A stretch of DNA of 14,474 bases from Planctomycetaceae bacterium (GCA_031274385.1 JAISQH010000333.1:1-14474), one strand, 5' to 3'. Shown: positions 1 to 8,223, numbered from the stretch's first letter. The notes: generated by a model from the sequence alone, not told the origin. Numbers and translations: made by a program.

Positions 1-157
1 CATCCATGTCCCGTGCCTGGTACATTGGCGTATCGAAATTCGCAATGTTGCCTGCAAGAAGAGCCTGACGCGCTTCGTCGAAGTTCACGACCTGTTCCAA
101 CACCGGAACCGTCGTCCCATCAAACAACGCTCGAAATTGATAAGTCGGACGAATCAT
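1..157 (-). CDS. flgB: Flagellar basal-body rod protein FlgB, N-terminal part (cut by window edge)
   Basis: FlgB is one of the proximal rod proteins of the flagellar basal body; it is exported through the flagellar type III apparatus and assembles in the periplasm. The minus-strand reading frame opens at the ATG at 155-157 and stays open for 52 codons to the window edge. The translation carries the N-terminal rod/hook-family signature AGNIANFDTPMYQARDMD, where 'GN-AN-DTP-Y-A-D' is the conserved motif of FlgB, preceded by 'VLEQVVNFDEARQALL', which matches the FlgB N-terminal helix. FlgB is preferred over FlgC or FlgG because of the 'ARD' ending of the motif and the short N-terminus. It follows the FlgN-like gene by 69 bp on the same strand and is probably in the same operon. 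No clear Shine-Dalgarno sequence precedes the start. Confidence 0.88.
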   Translation of the reverse strand, partial: MIRPTYQFRALFDGTTVPVLEQVVNFDEARQALLAGNIANFDTPMYQARDMD

Positions 158-226
158 CTTAGCGGAAAGAAATCAATTGAAAAACGGAAAAAGAAATCAT
201 CTACCATCATCTTTTTCACCGTCATT

Positions 227-670
227 CTACGATTCACTCATATTAAAATGTTTTGTATTACCCATGTTCGTTTGCTTCGCATACGCGGAAAAAACCTGCG
301 AACCTTGACGAACACGGCGGAGTTGTTCTTCAACTTCCGTTTTCTGAACGGAAAGTTCATCCATACTGGTTGAATCATTACGGAGAATTTCTTCCAACAT
401 CACAGCACAACGATCAATCGCCGCACTGGTTTCCTGTTGCTCTGTTTTGTTGTTCCATTTTCTCTCTTCCGGCGGAATATTTTGAAACGGAACCAATTGT
501 TGTTCAATGATCTCAAATTCGTTCATTAACCGTTGTTTCCGCGCCAGATGCGGAAGCAGTGTGGTCAAATCGCTTTGCCGAACAATCTCCAATTGCCGAA
601 CCGAAATCGGAAGCAAACGCCGAAGCAATTCCTCTTTTTGTTGAATAAGTTCGCTTAATGTTTTCGTCAT
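227..670 (-). CDS. FlgN-like flagellar export chaperone candidate
   Basis: A 147-residue, soluble, strongly helical protein with no signal peptide or membrane segment. Charged heptad-like helices run through most of its length, for example LIQQKEELLRRLLPISVRQ near the N-terminus and 'VQKTEVEEQLRRVRQGSQVFSAY' region near residues 108-130. Size, all-helical make-up and position directly upstream of flgB fit the FlgN family, cytoplasmic chaperones that hold the hook-associated proteins FlgK and FlgL before export. The family diverges quickly, so the call rests mainly on context and shape. The ATG at 668-670 lies 15 bp after the stop of the TPR gene, which implies translational coupling or at least cotranscription. 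The polar tail (NMGNTKHFNMSES) would be the likely client-binding end, as in known FlgN proteins. An unrelated coiled-coil flagellar accessory protein (FliT- or FliJ-like) is the main alternative. Confidence 0.5.
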   Translation of the reverse strand: MTKTLSELIQQKEELLRRLLPISVRQLEIVRQSDLTTLLPHLARKQRLMNEFEIIEQQLVPFQNIPPEERKWNNKTEQQETSAAIDRCAVMLEEILRNDSTSMDELSVQKTEVEEQLRRVRQGSQVFSAYAKQTNMGNTKHFNMSES

Positions 671-685
671 GATTGGCGGAGGCTT

Positions 686-3600
686 TCAGTTTTTCGATTC
701 ATTGTTCCTATTCAGGCTTTTTTCCGCTTGAATCAGGTTCTTCCAATTATTTTCCAAAGGAATCGTACCGTTTTTTTCCAAACGGTTCAAGACGAATTCC
801 GCTTGATTTAAAGTTGTTGCTGCTTCTTCGAATTTTCCGGTTTGCCGGAATGCGGTTGCCATTCGGATCAAGGCGTCAAGCGATTCAGGACGGTCTTGAT
901 AACGGGTTGCCACAATACTCAAAGTCGAAATTGCCTGCTCATATCGTTTCAATTCCAACAAAACCGAACCGGAACCAAACAACGCGTTTCGTAACATCAA
1001 TTGTTCCGATTCGGTCAGATCCATCACTTCCTGACGTTTAACCAGCAATTCCTCTGTCTTTTGAATATGGATCAATGCTTTTTGCCGTTCGGCATCGGCA
1101 TCCGCCAGCAGTTGTTGGCGAACCGCTTCCAGAACAGATTCTTCGGCTGATTGGGACAACTCCGCCGCTTGTTGCAAATAAGCCTGCGAAAGATAATAGT
1201 GGGAGTCGGCAGTTTGAATGGCGTTCGGGTAATTTTTGACAGCATCTTCCAAATAAGGAATCGCTTCCGCAAAACGCCCTCGTTCAAAAAACAATTTGCC
1301 AAGTGCAAACATCGAATCCCGATAAATTGCCGAAGACGGAGCATATTCGTCAATTAAATTCAGTTGGAGTATTTCTTTTGCCTTGTCCCATTCTTTTTTC
1401 TCGACATAAGCCCGGCTTAAACCCATTCGAAGACGCGGAACCAACGCGTGATTCGGATAATATTGAATTGCTTCCTCCATAATATCGACCGCATTATCAA
1501 GAGCATCAATATGCAGATACATTTCGCCGAGATAAAGATAAATTTCCGGGCGATGTTCATTAATGGTGATTCGCAGAAAATGTTTGTATTGAGGAATTGC
1601 CCGCCGATAATCTTTTCCGAGCCTGAAGTTTTCGGCACTTCGCCAAAGCCAATCGCTGAAATCGGCGGAATCGTAATCAACCCGACCGAGTTCGGCAAAC
1701 GCTTCACCGGAACGCCGATATTTTACGTACGATTCCCGAAGGAACTCTTCACCAGCCTGACCAAGAGTTGCGTCTGCTTGTTGCCGAAGTTGGACTGCCC
1801 AAGATTCGTAGGTGTCGCCGCGCAACCGTGCGGTTTCCGCTACCGGCATCACGCCGCGAAGAAGATAAAGAAGAGTAACGGCTTCTTTGTATTCTTTTAG
1901 TTGAATGTTATTTCGGATAATTTCACGGCAACGATCCATCATTGCGTCTTTGGAAAGCCAAAAACAAGCGTAATGGGGGTCTTGCCGCATGGCTTCAAAG
2001 GTACGGGCGTAACCGCGTAACGATGTTTCCGTCCGTCCGAACTTCCGTTCGATTTCCGCCCAGAAAAAATCCGCCGCCGCCGCTTCCGAACTCATCGGAA
2101 ACGTTTCGGTTAATTCGAGATAACTTTCCTGAGCCTTGATAATATCGCCCATTTCGTCGTAACAAATCCCTTGAAGCAACACCGCATTCCGAAACCAACG
2201 GGGAAAAAACAACTCCTGTCGGCACACTTCCTGAAAATGTTCAATCGCTTCCCGATATTGTGTCACCGCAAGTTTATGAAGGTTTTGTGCATTGACAAGA
2301 GCCGGATCAAGTTGGGGTTGTGTTGACAGACTTCCAGCGGGAAATTCCAATGGAAACGGTGCGTTTTCTTCCTTTTTTTCAGGAGGAAGAACAATAATCC
2401 TGTTGGGATCCGATGTTGTTTGTGCGGTGTTTCCGGCGTCTTGCGCGTATGCTCCGGCAACACGGCTTCGCATGGAAACCATTCGGCGTGCAAGAGTTGT
2501 TCCCTGATTTTCACCGTTTTCATCCTCATTTTCGCCGGTTGGAACCGGAGGAATTACCGCCGACCAAGGATCGTCAACCGGTTCTATCGGCGTTACCGGA
2601 ACAATCGCCCAAACAGACGAATCCGGGAAAAGTCTCGTTTCGTTCTGCGACCTGTTCGGCAACAACTTTTCCATGTCGGGTTCTTTTAATAAATCCAATG
2701 AATCAGAAGAATTAGAAGAATTAGAGGAATCGGACGAATTGTTTGGAACCGTAGCGGGTCTTTCGTTTGAATTGGGAGGTTTTGGTAAAACCGGCATTGC
2801 CGGAGTTGGCATTGTCGGTTCCGGCGATGTCGGTTCCGGCGATGACGGTTCCGGTGTTACCGGAGCCGGAGCAACAGGCGAGTCATTGAGCAAGACCGGA
2901 TTTCGATTATTTTGCAGTTCGATGCTTTTTTTCCGTAAATCTCTGGCTCTCAACAGGGCGATTTGACCGAGAACAAAATGCCGCATGGTTCGAAACCGGT
3001 CAAGAGACGGAATTTTGGCAAGAGTTTGTTCGGCGTGATCGGGTTCACCGAGTTGAATGAGGATCATTGACCGGAGAATATCGGCTTCGTATTGTTCTTC
3101 TTCGGTTGTTGTGGGGTCGTTTTGAAATGCCTGAAGATTCCGAAGCGATTCGTGGAAATCCGGTTTTGATTCGAGAAAATAGGAATGAGCCAGAAACCAA
3201 TAAATCCATTTTTTGTTGGGCGAATCGAGTTCCAACGCATTTTGGAGCGGTTCACGGCATTGCGTCAGTTCTCCGCTTAGATACAAACTTTTTCCGAGTA
3301 AAAAGAATCCTTCCGCTCGGCGTTCGGGAATGAAGCCGTAATCTCCTGAATCGCGTAAATAATTGGCGGCAGCCAGATAATAGGGTTGCCGATTGATTTC
3401 CCAAGCGTTTTCGGCGATAGAACAGGTTGCCGCTCCGAGTACGAAAAGTGCGCCGGCACGAGTTGGAATATCTTGCGGCGAGGCGTATTGAAGGACTTCT
3501 TCCGCCAACCGTTTTGCTTCGGAATATGAACCAAGATCATAAGCCGTCAGCGTCAATTGAAGCGTTGGTCGGTTAATATATTTAACAATAGAGCGGATTG

Positions 3601-3898
3601 CCAGACCGGTCGAAGTGAGAAAAAGGAGCAAAACAACAACGCCAATCGCAACCGCAACAACAAAATGTTCCTTAACCCAATCAGCGCAATCATCCCGAAA
3701 ATCAAGAATAATATCGAGTAGGACATTTCCTGTTGAGATGCTTTCTTCTTCTTCGTTTTCCTCGTTTTCTTCTGATTTTTTCTTGCCGGTCAAGCCTGTA
3801 TTTTCTTCGTCATCGGCAACCGGTTGTTTTTGGGGTCGTCGGCGTTTTTTGACAACGGGTACAATTTTTTCTTCGTCATCATCTTTAATTCGAGCCAT
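686..3898 (-). CDS. Membrane-anchored tetratricopeptide-repeat protein, first gene of the flagellar operon
   Basis: A 1070-residue protein. Residues 1-75 are highly charged and cytoplasmic (KKRRRPQKQ basic patch, then an acidic EENEENEEEE run). One transmembrane helix spans about 79-101 (FVVAVAIGVVVLLLFLTSTG). The rest should lie outside the cytoplasmic membrane and is built of TPR-type helical pairs, clearest at about 115-330 and 540-1050, with repeats such as 'YLYLGEMYLHIDALDNAVDIM' region and 'ALGKLFFERGRFAEAIPYLEDA' region. A low-complexity Pro/Ser/Asn linker at about 340-400 (SPEPTSPEP, SSNSSNSSDS) splits the two TPR blocks. I chose the ATG at 3896-3898 (MARIKDDDEEK); an in-frame TTG at 3926-3928 would add ten residues (MIGANCYRLL) that look unlike a natural N-terminus. 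The gene stops 15 bp before the FlgN-like gene. A scaffold or assembly role near the flagellar or envelope machinery is an inference; single-helix TPR proteins of this build occur in many roles. Confidence 0.85.
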   Translation of the reverse strand: MARIKDDDEEKIVPVVKKRRRPQKQPVADDEENTGLTGKKKSEENEENEEEESISTGNVLLDIILDFRDDCADWVKEHFVVAVAIGVVVLLLFLTSTGLAIRSIVKYINRPTLQLTLTAYDLGSYSEAKRLAEEVLQYASPQDIPTRAGALFVLGAATCSIAENAWEINRQPYYLAAANYLRDSGDYGFIPERRAEGFFLLGKSLYLSGELTQCREPLQNALELDSPNKKWIYWFLAHSYFLESKPDFHESLRNLQAFQNDPTTTEEEQYEADILRSMILIQLGEPDHAEQTLAKIPSLDRFRTMRHFVLGQIALLRARDLRKKSIELQNNRNPVLLNDSPVAPAPVTPEPSSPEPTSPEPTMPTPAMPVLPKPPNSNERPATVPNNSSDSSNSSNSSDSLDLLKEPDMEKLLPNRSQNETRLFPDSSVWAIVPVTPIEPVDDPWSAVIPPVPTGENEDENGENQGTTLARRMVSMRSRVAGAYAQDAGNTAQTTSDPNRIIVLPPEKKEENAPFPLEFPAGSLSTQPQLDPALVNAQNLHKLAVTQYREAIEHFQEVCRQELFFPRWFRNAVLLQGICYDEMGDIIKAQESYLELTETFPMSSEAAAADFFWAEIERKFGRTETSLRGYARTFEAMRQDPHYACFWLSKDAMMDRCREIIRNNIQLKEYKEAVTLLYLLRGVMPVAETARLRGDTYESWAVQLRQQADATLGQAGEEFLRESYVKYRRSGEAFAELGRVDYDSADFSDWLWRSAENFRLGKDYRRAIPQYKHFLRITINEHRPEIYLYLGEMYLHIDALDNAVDIMEEAIQYYPNHALVPRLRMGLSRAYVEKKEWDKAKEILQLNLIDEYAPSSAIYRDSMFALGKLFFERGRFAEAIPYLEDAVKNYPNAIQTADSHYYLSQAYLQQAAELSQSAEESVLEAVRQQLLADADAERQKALIHIQKTEELLVKRQEVMDLTESEQLMLRNALFGSGSVLLELKRYEQAISTLSIVATRYQDRPESLDALIRMATAFRQTGKFEEAATTLNQAEFVLNRLEKNGTIPLENNWKNLIQAEKSLNRNNESKN

Positions 3899-3956
3899 GA
3901 GGAGACGATAACAATTTGCCCCAATCAAGTCAAGAGAGAATGGTGGAGAATGAAAA

Positions 3957-4074
3957 GTTAATAGTTAATAGTGAATAGTTTCGCAAGCGATCTCCACTAT
4001 CAAACGGTTTGAACGATGCTTGCGAATACTATTCACTATTCACTACTAACTATTAACTATTAACTATTAACTAT
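3957..4074. repeat. Dispersed heptad-repeat hairpin, copy 1
   Basis: The left side has three heptads (GTTAATA twice, GTGAATA) at 3957-3977. The right side has six (CTATTCA twice, CTACTAA, CTATTAA three times) at 4029-4070, complementary to the left. Inside them is a perfect 9-bp inverted repeat, TTCGCAAGC (3980-3988) and GCTTGCGAA (4018-4026). At the centre is TCAAAC-G-GTTTGA (4000-4012). The whole element can fold into one long hairpin. A second, inverted copy lies at 10441-10567 with a nearly identical core. It sits between the divergent TPR operon and thiG, so it is within or next to both promoters. Confidence 0.9.
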
Positions 4075-4109
4075 AAAAAATCTAATTCAGCCGTCGAACG
4101 AAAAAGAGA

Positions 4110-4137
4110 TTGCAAAAGCAGAAAACTTTGTTATATT
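4110..4137 (+). promoter_or_regulatory. Sigma70-like promoter candidate for thiG
   Basis: TTGCAA at 4110-4115 and TATATT at 4132-4137 are separated by 16 bp, close to the sigma70 consensus. The predicted start would leave a leader of about 100 nt before the thiG ATG. That leader contains a weak hairpin (CGGAA/TTCCG around 4192-4213). I found no thi-box of a TPP riboswitch in it. The prediction rests on sequence match only. Confidence 0.4.
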
Positions 4138-4244
4138 GAAAATCTCAAAAAAAGGGCAACACCAAATAGGATTGTGTCGCAAATATAAAAACGGAATCGA
4201 ATTCGGGTTTCCGATCAAGATTGTTTAACCTTCTATCATTTGAC

Positions 4245-5045
4245 ATGTTAAAGATTGGTTCTCACACGTTTCGCAGTCGTCTTTTTGTTGGGACGGGCAA
4301 ATATGTTTCTTATGAAACGATGCAACAGGCGATTGATCTTTCCGGTTCTGAATGTATTACGGTTGCGGTTCGCCGGGAGCGGCTTTTCGATGCGCAAGGT
4401 CGGCGGTTGCTGGACTTCATCGACACCAAACGGTACACGATTTTGCCCAATACGGCAGGGTGTTTCAGTGCTGATGAGGCGATTCGGGTTGCTCGTCTGG
4501 GACGCGAAATTCTCGATCAAATGGGTAATCCCGGCGCAAATTGGGTTAAACTCGAATGTCTCGGCGATGCGAAAACGTTGCTGCCCGATCCGATTGAAAC
4601 AGTAACCGCGACAGAAACGCTTGTCAAAGAAGGATTTGAAGTTCTTGTTTATACAACGGACGATCCGCTTGTTGCCAAACGGCTCAAAAATTGCGGGGCA
4701 ACAGCGGTGATGCCGGCGGGAAGCCCTATTGGTTCCGGGCAGGGAATTTTGAATCCGAATGCGATTCGGATTTGCATGGAATATCTCAAAGAAAACGATC
4801 CTGATTATCCGGTAATTGTTGATGCCGGAGTTGGGGCGGCAAGCGATGTTTCGGCAGCGATGGAACTTGGAGTTGATGGCGTCTTGCTCAATACCGCGAT
4901 TGCCAATGCCAAAGACCCGATTGCCATGGCTCAGGCAATGAAATTGGCTTGTGAAGCGGGACGATTGTCATTTCTGGCAGGACGGATTCCGAAAAAACTT
5001 TACGCAACAGCAAGTAGTCCGTTGGAAGGACAGGTTTCATCATGA
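4245..5045 (+). CDS. thiG: Thiazole synthase ThiG
   Basis: ThiG makes the thiazole phosphate half of thiamine from 1-deoxy-D-xylulose 5-phosphate, dehydroglycine and the ThiS thiocarboxylate; it is a cytoplasmic (beta/alpha)8 enzyme. The 266-residue translation is full length. It shows the N-terminal 'SRLFVGTGKY' motif, 'TILPNTAGC' around 65-73, the segment NWVKLECLGD with Lys102 as the expected imine-forming lysine, the phosphate-binding 'MPAGSPIGSGQG' region, 'VIVDAGVGAASD', and the C-terminal AGRIPKKLYATASSP typical of the family. I chose ATG 4245 (MLKIGSHTF), which matches the usual ThiG start; an upstream in-frame TTG at 4221 would add eight residues not typical of the family. No other thi gene (thiS, thiH/thiO, thiE, thiF) is in the window, so its partners must be elsewhere. 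It ends 16 bp from the convergent DUF11 gene, with no clear terminator between. Confidence 0.96.
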   Translation: MLKIGSHTFRSRLFVGTGKYVSYETMQQAIDLSGSECITVAVRRERLFDAQGRRLLDFIDTKRYTILPNTAGCFSADEAIRVARLGREILDQMGNPGANWVKLECLGDAKTLLPDPIETVTATETLVKEGFEVLVYTTDDPLVAKRLKNCGATAVMPAGSPIGSGQGILNPNAIRICMEYLKENDPDYPVIVDAGVGAASDVSAAMELGVDGVLLNTAIANAKDPIAMAQAMKLACEAGRLSFLAGRIPKKLYATASSPLEGQVSS

Positions 5046-5061
5046 TCATGACCGCCGATGA

Positions 5062-6147
5062 TTACCGTACACGGCATTGAAACTGTACAACACCGAATTC
5101 GCCGGGTTGAAGCGGGTCGGTAATCTCAAAACGAAGCGTAAAAGAACCGCTGTCATTCGATTGGATCATGAAACCGGATTTTAATGACGATAATGCTGTT
5201 CCCGGCAAAAATTCAAGCCGTGTTGTCAGATTGTCCAATATTGTTACGTTGCCGATCATCTGCGTACCGAGATTGTCAAAACGAAGCGTAAATTCGACAA
5301 TCTCACCCGGTTGTGCCGACTTCTTTGATGCAACTTTAATCAGCCGAAGTTTCGATGTTTTCGATTTATCCTCTTCGATTTGGAAAAAACTTTCGGCTCC
5401 TTCTTCGCTGGTTGCCTCCATTGGAGCCAAAATGTTCATTTGAACCTTGATTCCTTCGGCTCCCTGCCATGCTCTGGCTCTGGCTTTTCCCTCCGCAAGA
5501 GACGCCAGTTCCGCCAAACCAATGGCTTGTTGTCGTAACCAGTTCGAATAGTACATTGCCGACTCAAAATTACTGTACGCGCCAAGCCCTTGTGTTGTAC
5601 CGGCTCCGGTGCTTCTCTTCCGCCCCCCAATACCGCTCAATTGTGTACGGGTTCGGGCGTAACCGGATTTCGTTTCCTGAGCCGTGTAACCGATTTGTTC
5701 TTTGCCCTGATCAACAGTCAAAACCAATTGACCGTCTGTTTGGGACAACGCGGTAATCTGAGCATTATTGTTGACGCCTTCGATTTTTCGTACTGCTCCG
5801 AAACGCGGTGCGTAAAGAAAAACACGATTCGACGGTTCTACCAGAGTTCGTCCGTCCAGCGTGTCAAAATGCGCAACAGTATCTTCTGTTTCAAGATTTC
5901 GAACCGACCAATCCTCTTCAATATACGTTTTGGCAACTCCGTCTCCGCCATCAGCAAGATATTCCGTTTGCGAACGAAAACCGGTATTCAAATTCGATTG
6001 CCAATATTCTTGAAATTTCTGTTGCTCCGCAACAATCTTAACACCCTGTTCCTTCAACGCAGGATCAACCGTTAAGGAACTCGTTTGTCCCAAAACCGCC
6101 GAACCAAATAAAAACGTCAAAATAATTAAAACAATTTGATGTCGCAT
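5062..6147 (-). CDS. Secreted protein with C-terminal DUF11 domain
   Basis: A 361-residue protein with a Sec signal peptide (MRHQIVLIILTFLFGSAVLG, cleavage likely just before QTSS). The middle part (about 20-260) matches no family I recognise; it includes a Gly/Thr/Arg-rich stretch at about 165-190 and an Ala-rich helix at about 205-230. Residues about 270-361 look like a DUF11 (CARDB/Ig-like) beta-sandwich: 'KVASKKSAQPGEIVEFTLRF' start, 'NLGTQMIGNVTILDNL' and 'LEFLPGTALSS' are typical of the repeat. Such domains are common in planctomycete surface and envelope proteins. It is the last of three same-strand genes for exported proteins (with 6220-6984 and 7066-8223); the gap to the preceding gene is 72 bp. 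A structural envelope role is an inference. It converges on thiG. Confidence 0.8.
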   Translation of the reverse strand: MRHQIVLIILTFLFGSAVLGQTSSLTVDPALKEQGVKIVAEQQKFQEYWQSNLNTGFRSQTEYLADGGDGVAKTYIEEDWSVRNLETEDTVAHFDTLDGRTLVEPSNRVFLYAPRFGAVRKIEGVNNNAQITALSQTDGQLVLTVDQGKEQIGYTAQETKSGYARTRTQLSGIGGRKRSTGAGTTQGLGAYSNFESAMYYSNWLRQQAIGLAELASLAEGKARARAWQGAEGIKVQMNILAPMEATSEEGAESFFQIEEDKSKTSKLRLIKVASKKSAQPGEIVEFTLRFDNLGTQMIGNVTILDNLTTRLEFLPGTALSSLKSGFMIQSNDSGSFTLRFEITDPLQPGEFGVVQFQCRVR

Positions 6148-6219
6148 AACTCAAAACCATGACCGTAAAGAAGTCGTCATCACATTTTCGTTTTAAAAAA
6201 CGCGAAGGTTGTTCGTTTT

Positions 6220-6984
6220 TTATCGCACTGGTACTATTTGTTTTCCGCTGATGATTGTTGAAGCGGGATAGGGGGGGGTATTTTGGTAACGAGTCATTTC
6301 GTAACGTCCTGCCGGAGTTTTGTCGAAGAGCATCCACGATGGCGAACCGAGAAAAAAGGCGGGATCGGTAACACCAAGTGTATTGGGAATCCTGCCGCCC
6401 ATTCGTACAATCGCAACCGGTTGTCCCATCGTTGCCGCAGCAACAATCGGATCAACCGCACCGGAAACATCCGTCGAAATGGGTGTACCAAGATCACCAC
6501 GAACCGGCATTGCCGTTTGAGGATTTTCAAGATAAATAACTCGTGTTACAAATTTGCCGTCCAACGCCAGTTCGATATCCTCTTGGGTAATGTCAATCTG
6601 AATCGGATATTCCAATTCCAATCCCTGAGGCGGATAAGTTCGGGCAATAATCTTGACAGTGGGAAAAATTTCACGACCGGGTTGAAACGGAATATCTGTT
6701 ATTCGCAACCGATAATCACTGCCGACAAGTAACCCGACCGCATACGGAGTTGTTTGGCGTTGGACGAATTTTTGGTCAATGGAAAGAGCGATTCTTGTTC
6801 CTTCGGGAGCGCGGATTTTAACGGGCTGATAATAACCCGGAACCGGAATTGCCGAAACTGAAAATCCCGAAGCCGGTGTTGCCGGTACGCCCGGATAACC
6901 CGGAACCCGTACGCCGGGCTGTTGAGCATACAACACCGTTACAGAAAGAAACGCGATAATCGTAATCGTATAAAATACCTTCAT
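6220..6984 (-). CDS. Secreted protein, paralogue of the upstream lipoprotein core
   Basis: A 254-residue protein with a Sec signal peptide (MKVFYTITIIAFLSVTVLYA, cleavage likely before QQPG), then a Pro/Gly/Val-rich linker to about residue 55. Residues about 85-195 resemble the core of the lipoprotein encoded just upstream. Shared landmarks, in order, are 'YRLRITDIP..PGREIFPTVKI', 'GKFVTRVIYLENP', 'GAVDPIVAAATMGQPVAIVRMGG' (here split with dots). The match to the neighbour's 'YRLKLSNIP', 'GNFITKVVYLPNP', 'GVDPIVEASNRGAILAVIRMGN' leaves little doubt of common ancestry. The family is not one I can name. The core has a beta-rich look and no catalytic motif. It was probably made by duplication and then diverged; both copies are exported, one soluble or loosely bound, one lipid-anchored. 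No Shine-Dalgarno sequence is seen at the start. Confidence 0.8.
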   Translation of the reverse strand: MKVFYTITIIAFLSVTVLYAQQPGVRVPGYPGVPATPASGFSVSAIPVPGYYQPVKIRAPEGTRIALSIDQKFVQRQTTPYAVGLLVGSDYRLRITDIPFQPGREIFPTVKIIARTYPPQGLELEYPIQIDITQEDIELALDGKFVTRVIYLENPQTAMPVRGDLGTPISTDVSGAVDPIVAAATMGQPVAIVRMGGRIPNTLGVTDPAFFLGSPSWMLFDKTPAGRYEMTRYQNTPPYPASTIISGKQIVPVR

Positions 6985-6998
6985 GATTGGTAAATAAT

Positions 6999-7049
6999 TT
7001 GTCCGTTGCCGGTTGTCAGTTCTAATCGACGACGCCTGCCAACGGACAA
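6999..7049 (-). promoter_or_regulatory. Hairpin in the gap between the two paralogous envelope genes
   Basis: TTGTCCGTTG (6999-7008) and CAACGGACAA (7040-7049) form a perfect 10-bp inverted repeat around a 31-nt loop, filling most of the 81-bp gap after the lipoprotein stop. On the transcript it could stabilise the upstream message or partly terminate it and so set the ratio of the two proteins. It lacks the T-run of an intrinsic terminator. Confidence 0.5.
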
Positions 7050-7065
7050 TGATTTAACGGAACGA

Positions 7066-8223
7066 CTATTGCGGTGCCAATGTTGGTGAAGTTGAATTTT
7101 GCGGTTCAACTGCCGGTGCCGGAGTTTGCGGCTGGAGCGTTGCCGGTAACTGTTGCAATTGCGATGTGTAATGCGGGTGAACCAGAACATTTTGCGGATT
7201 CACGCCTACCGGAGTTGGTTGCAAAACCGGTACGGGTCTCGGAGCGGCAGGAATCGGTTCCGCCCGAACAATCGGGTAACGATTCGGCGAATGGGCTCCT
7301 TGTGGAAGTTGCGGCGGTCCCGGAATACCTGTTGAAGTTTTTGTCATCGGCGTTCCGTAAGGCGGAATATTGACACCGGAAATCATGTTTTGCGGAATCG
7401 ACGAACCATTGACCGGATACGCTCCCTGCGGCGGCAAACCCACAACAAATGGCGGTGATAACGACGCCAGACGTTGTTTTTCCGCAACCGTATTTCTCAA
7501 ATCCTTGTTGCCCATACGAATCACCGCAAGAATCGCTCCCCGATTACTGGCTTCGACAATCGGATCAACTCCCGGTTCCAGTTGCGTATTGACCAATGTT
7601 CCGACACCAGCCATTGCCAGCCCTTGATATTCCGGGTTCGGTAAATACACAACCTTTGTGATAAAATTACCGGAAAACACCTGATCGAAATCATTGTCGG
7701 TGAACTCAATCGGAATCGAATTATGAGCCAAAAACGCTTGGGTTCGAGCCATTGTCGGCGCAATTTCGAGCGTTGGATAAAGTTCTTTTCCCTGCCGTCC
7801 CGGTATATTCGATAATTTTAAGCGGTAAATGGCACCTTGACCGAAATCATGAGTTGCCGGGCAAACGCACGGTTCCGAATCAAACATACCGGGAAATTTC
7901 GCATCCCAGTTAATTGTCAGCGATTCCAAACCGATGAAATTAATTTGTGAAGTCGGACCGATGGGTTGTTGATAAGGAACTAATTGCGGCGGTACACCGG
8001 AAGGAATGGAAATCTCGCCAACCTGTGAACCAACCCCCGGCACTCCCAATCCCACTGAACCCGGTAACGAAGTTGGTTGATACGATTCCGGTATGACGCC
8101 CGGTCCGGGTCCGTCCACTCCGTAAGCCCTATAAGGCGATTGATGAAAACCACCGGTCAAAATAGGACCTTGGCATCCTGCCAAAATTGCAAGAAGTGCT
8201 AAATAGGAAAAACTAAATCGCAT
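7066..8223 (-). CDS. Lipoprotein with proline-rich tail, first gene of the envelope operon
   Basis: A 385-residue protein with a lipoprotein signal: hydrophobic stretch then lipobox LAGC with Cys17 as the acylated residue. The next residue is Gln, so no inner-membrane retention signal is evident. Residues about 20-100 are a Gly/Pro-rich linker. Residues about 105-255 form a beta-rich core that is clearly paralogous to the protein encoded at 6220-6984 (see there). An extra 'EPCVCPATHDFGQG' stretch at about 118-131 holds two cysteines that the paralogue lacks. Residues about 265-385 are a Pro/Gln/Val-rich low-complexity tail, as in proteins that reach across or bind the wall. Its start is supported by the best ribosome-binding site in the window. 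No known enzyme motif is present; an envelope or surface attachment role is an inference. Confidence 0.82.
   Translation of the reverse strand: MRFSFSYLALLAILAGCQGPILTGGFHQSPYRAYGVDGPGPGVIPESYQPTSLPGSVGLGVPGVGSQVGEISIPSGVPPQLVPYQQPIGPTSQINFIGLESLTINWDAKFPGMFDSEPCVCPATHDFGQGAIYRLKLSNIPGRQGKELYPTLEIAPTMARTQAFLAHNSIPIEFTDNDFDQVFSGNFITKVVYLPNPEYQGLAMAGVGTLVNTQLEPGVDPIVEASNRGAILAVIRMGNKDLRNTVAEKQRLASLSPPFVVGLPPQGAYPVNGSSIPQNMISGVNIPPYGTPMTKTSTGIPGPPQLPQGAHSPNRYPIVRAEPIPAAPRPVPVLQPTPVGVNPQNVLVHPHYTSQLQQLPATLQPQTPAPAVEPQNSTSPTLAPQ

Noticed and set aside
2698..2880. Repetitive DNA inside the TPR gene
   Set aside because: It is in frame and encodes a Pro/Ser/Asn linker, so it is ordinary low-complexity coding sequence.
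4138..4244. TPP riboswitch before thiG
   Set aside because: No CUGAGA or ACCUGA-type thi-box elements could be found in the leader.
4221..4244. TTG start for thiG
   Set aside because: The ATG at 4245 gives the usual ThiG N-terminus; the extra residues are not family-like.
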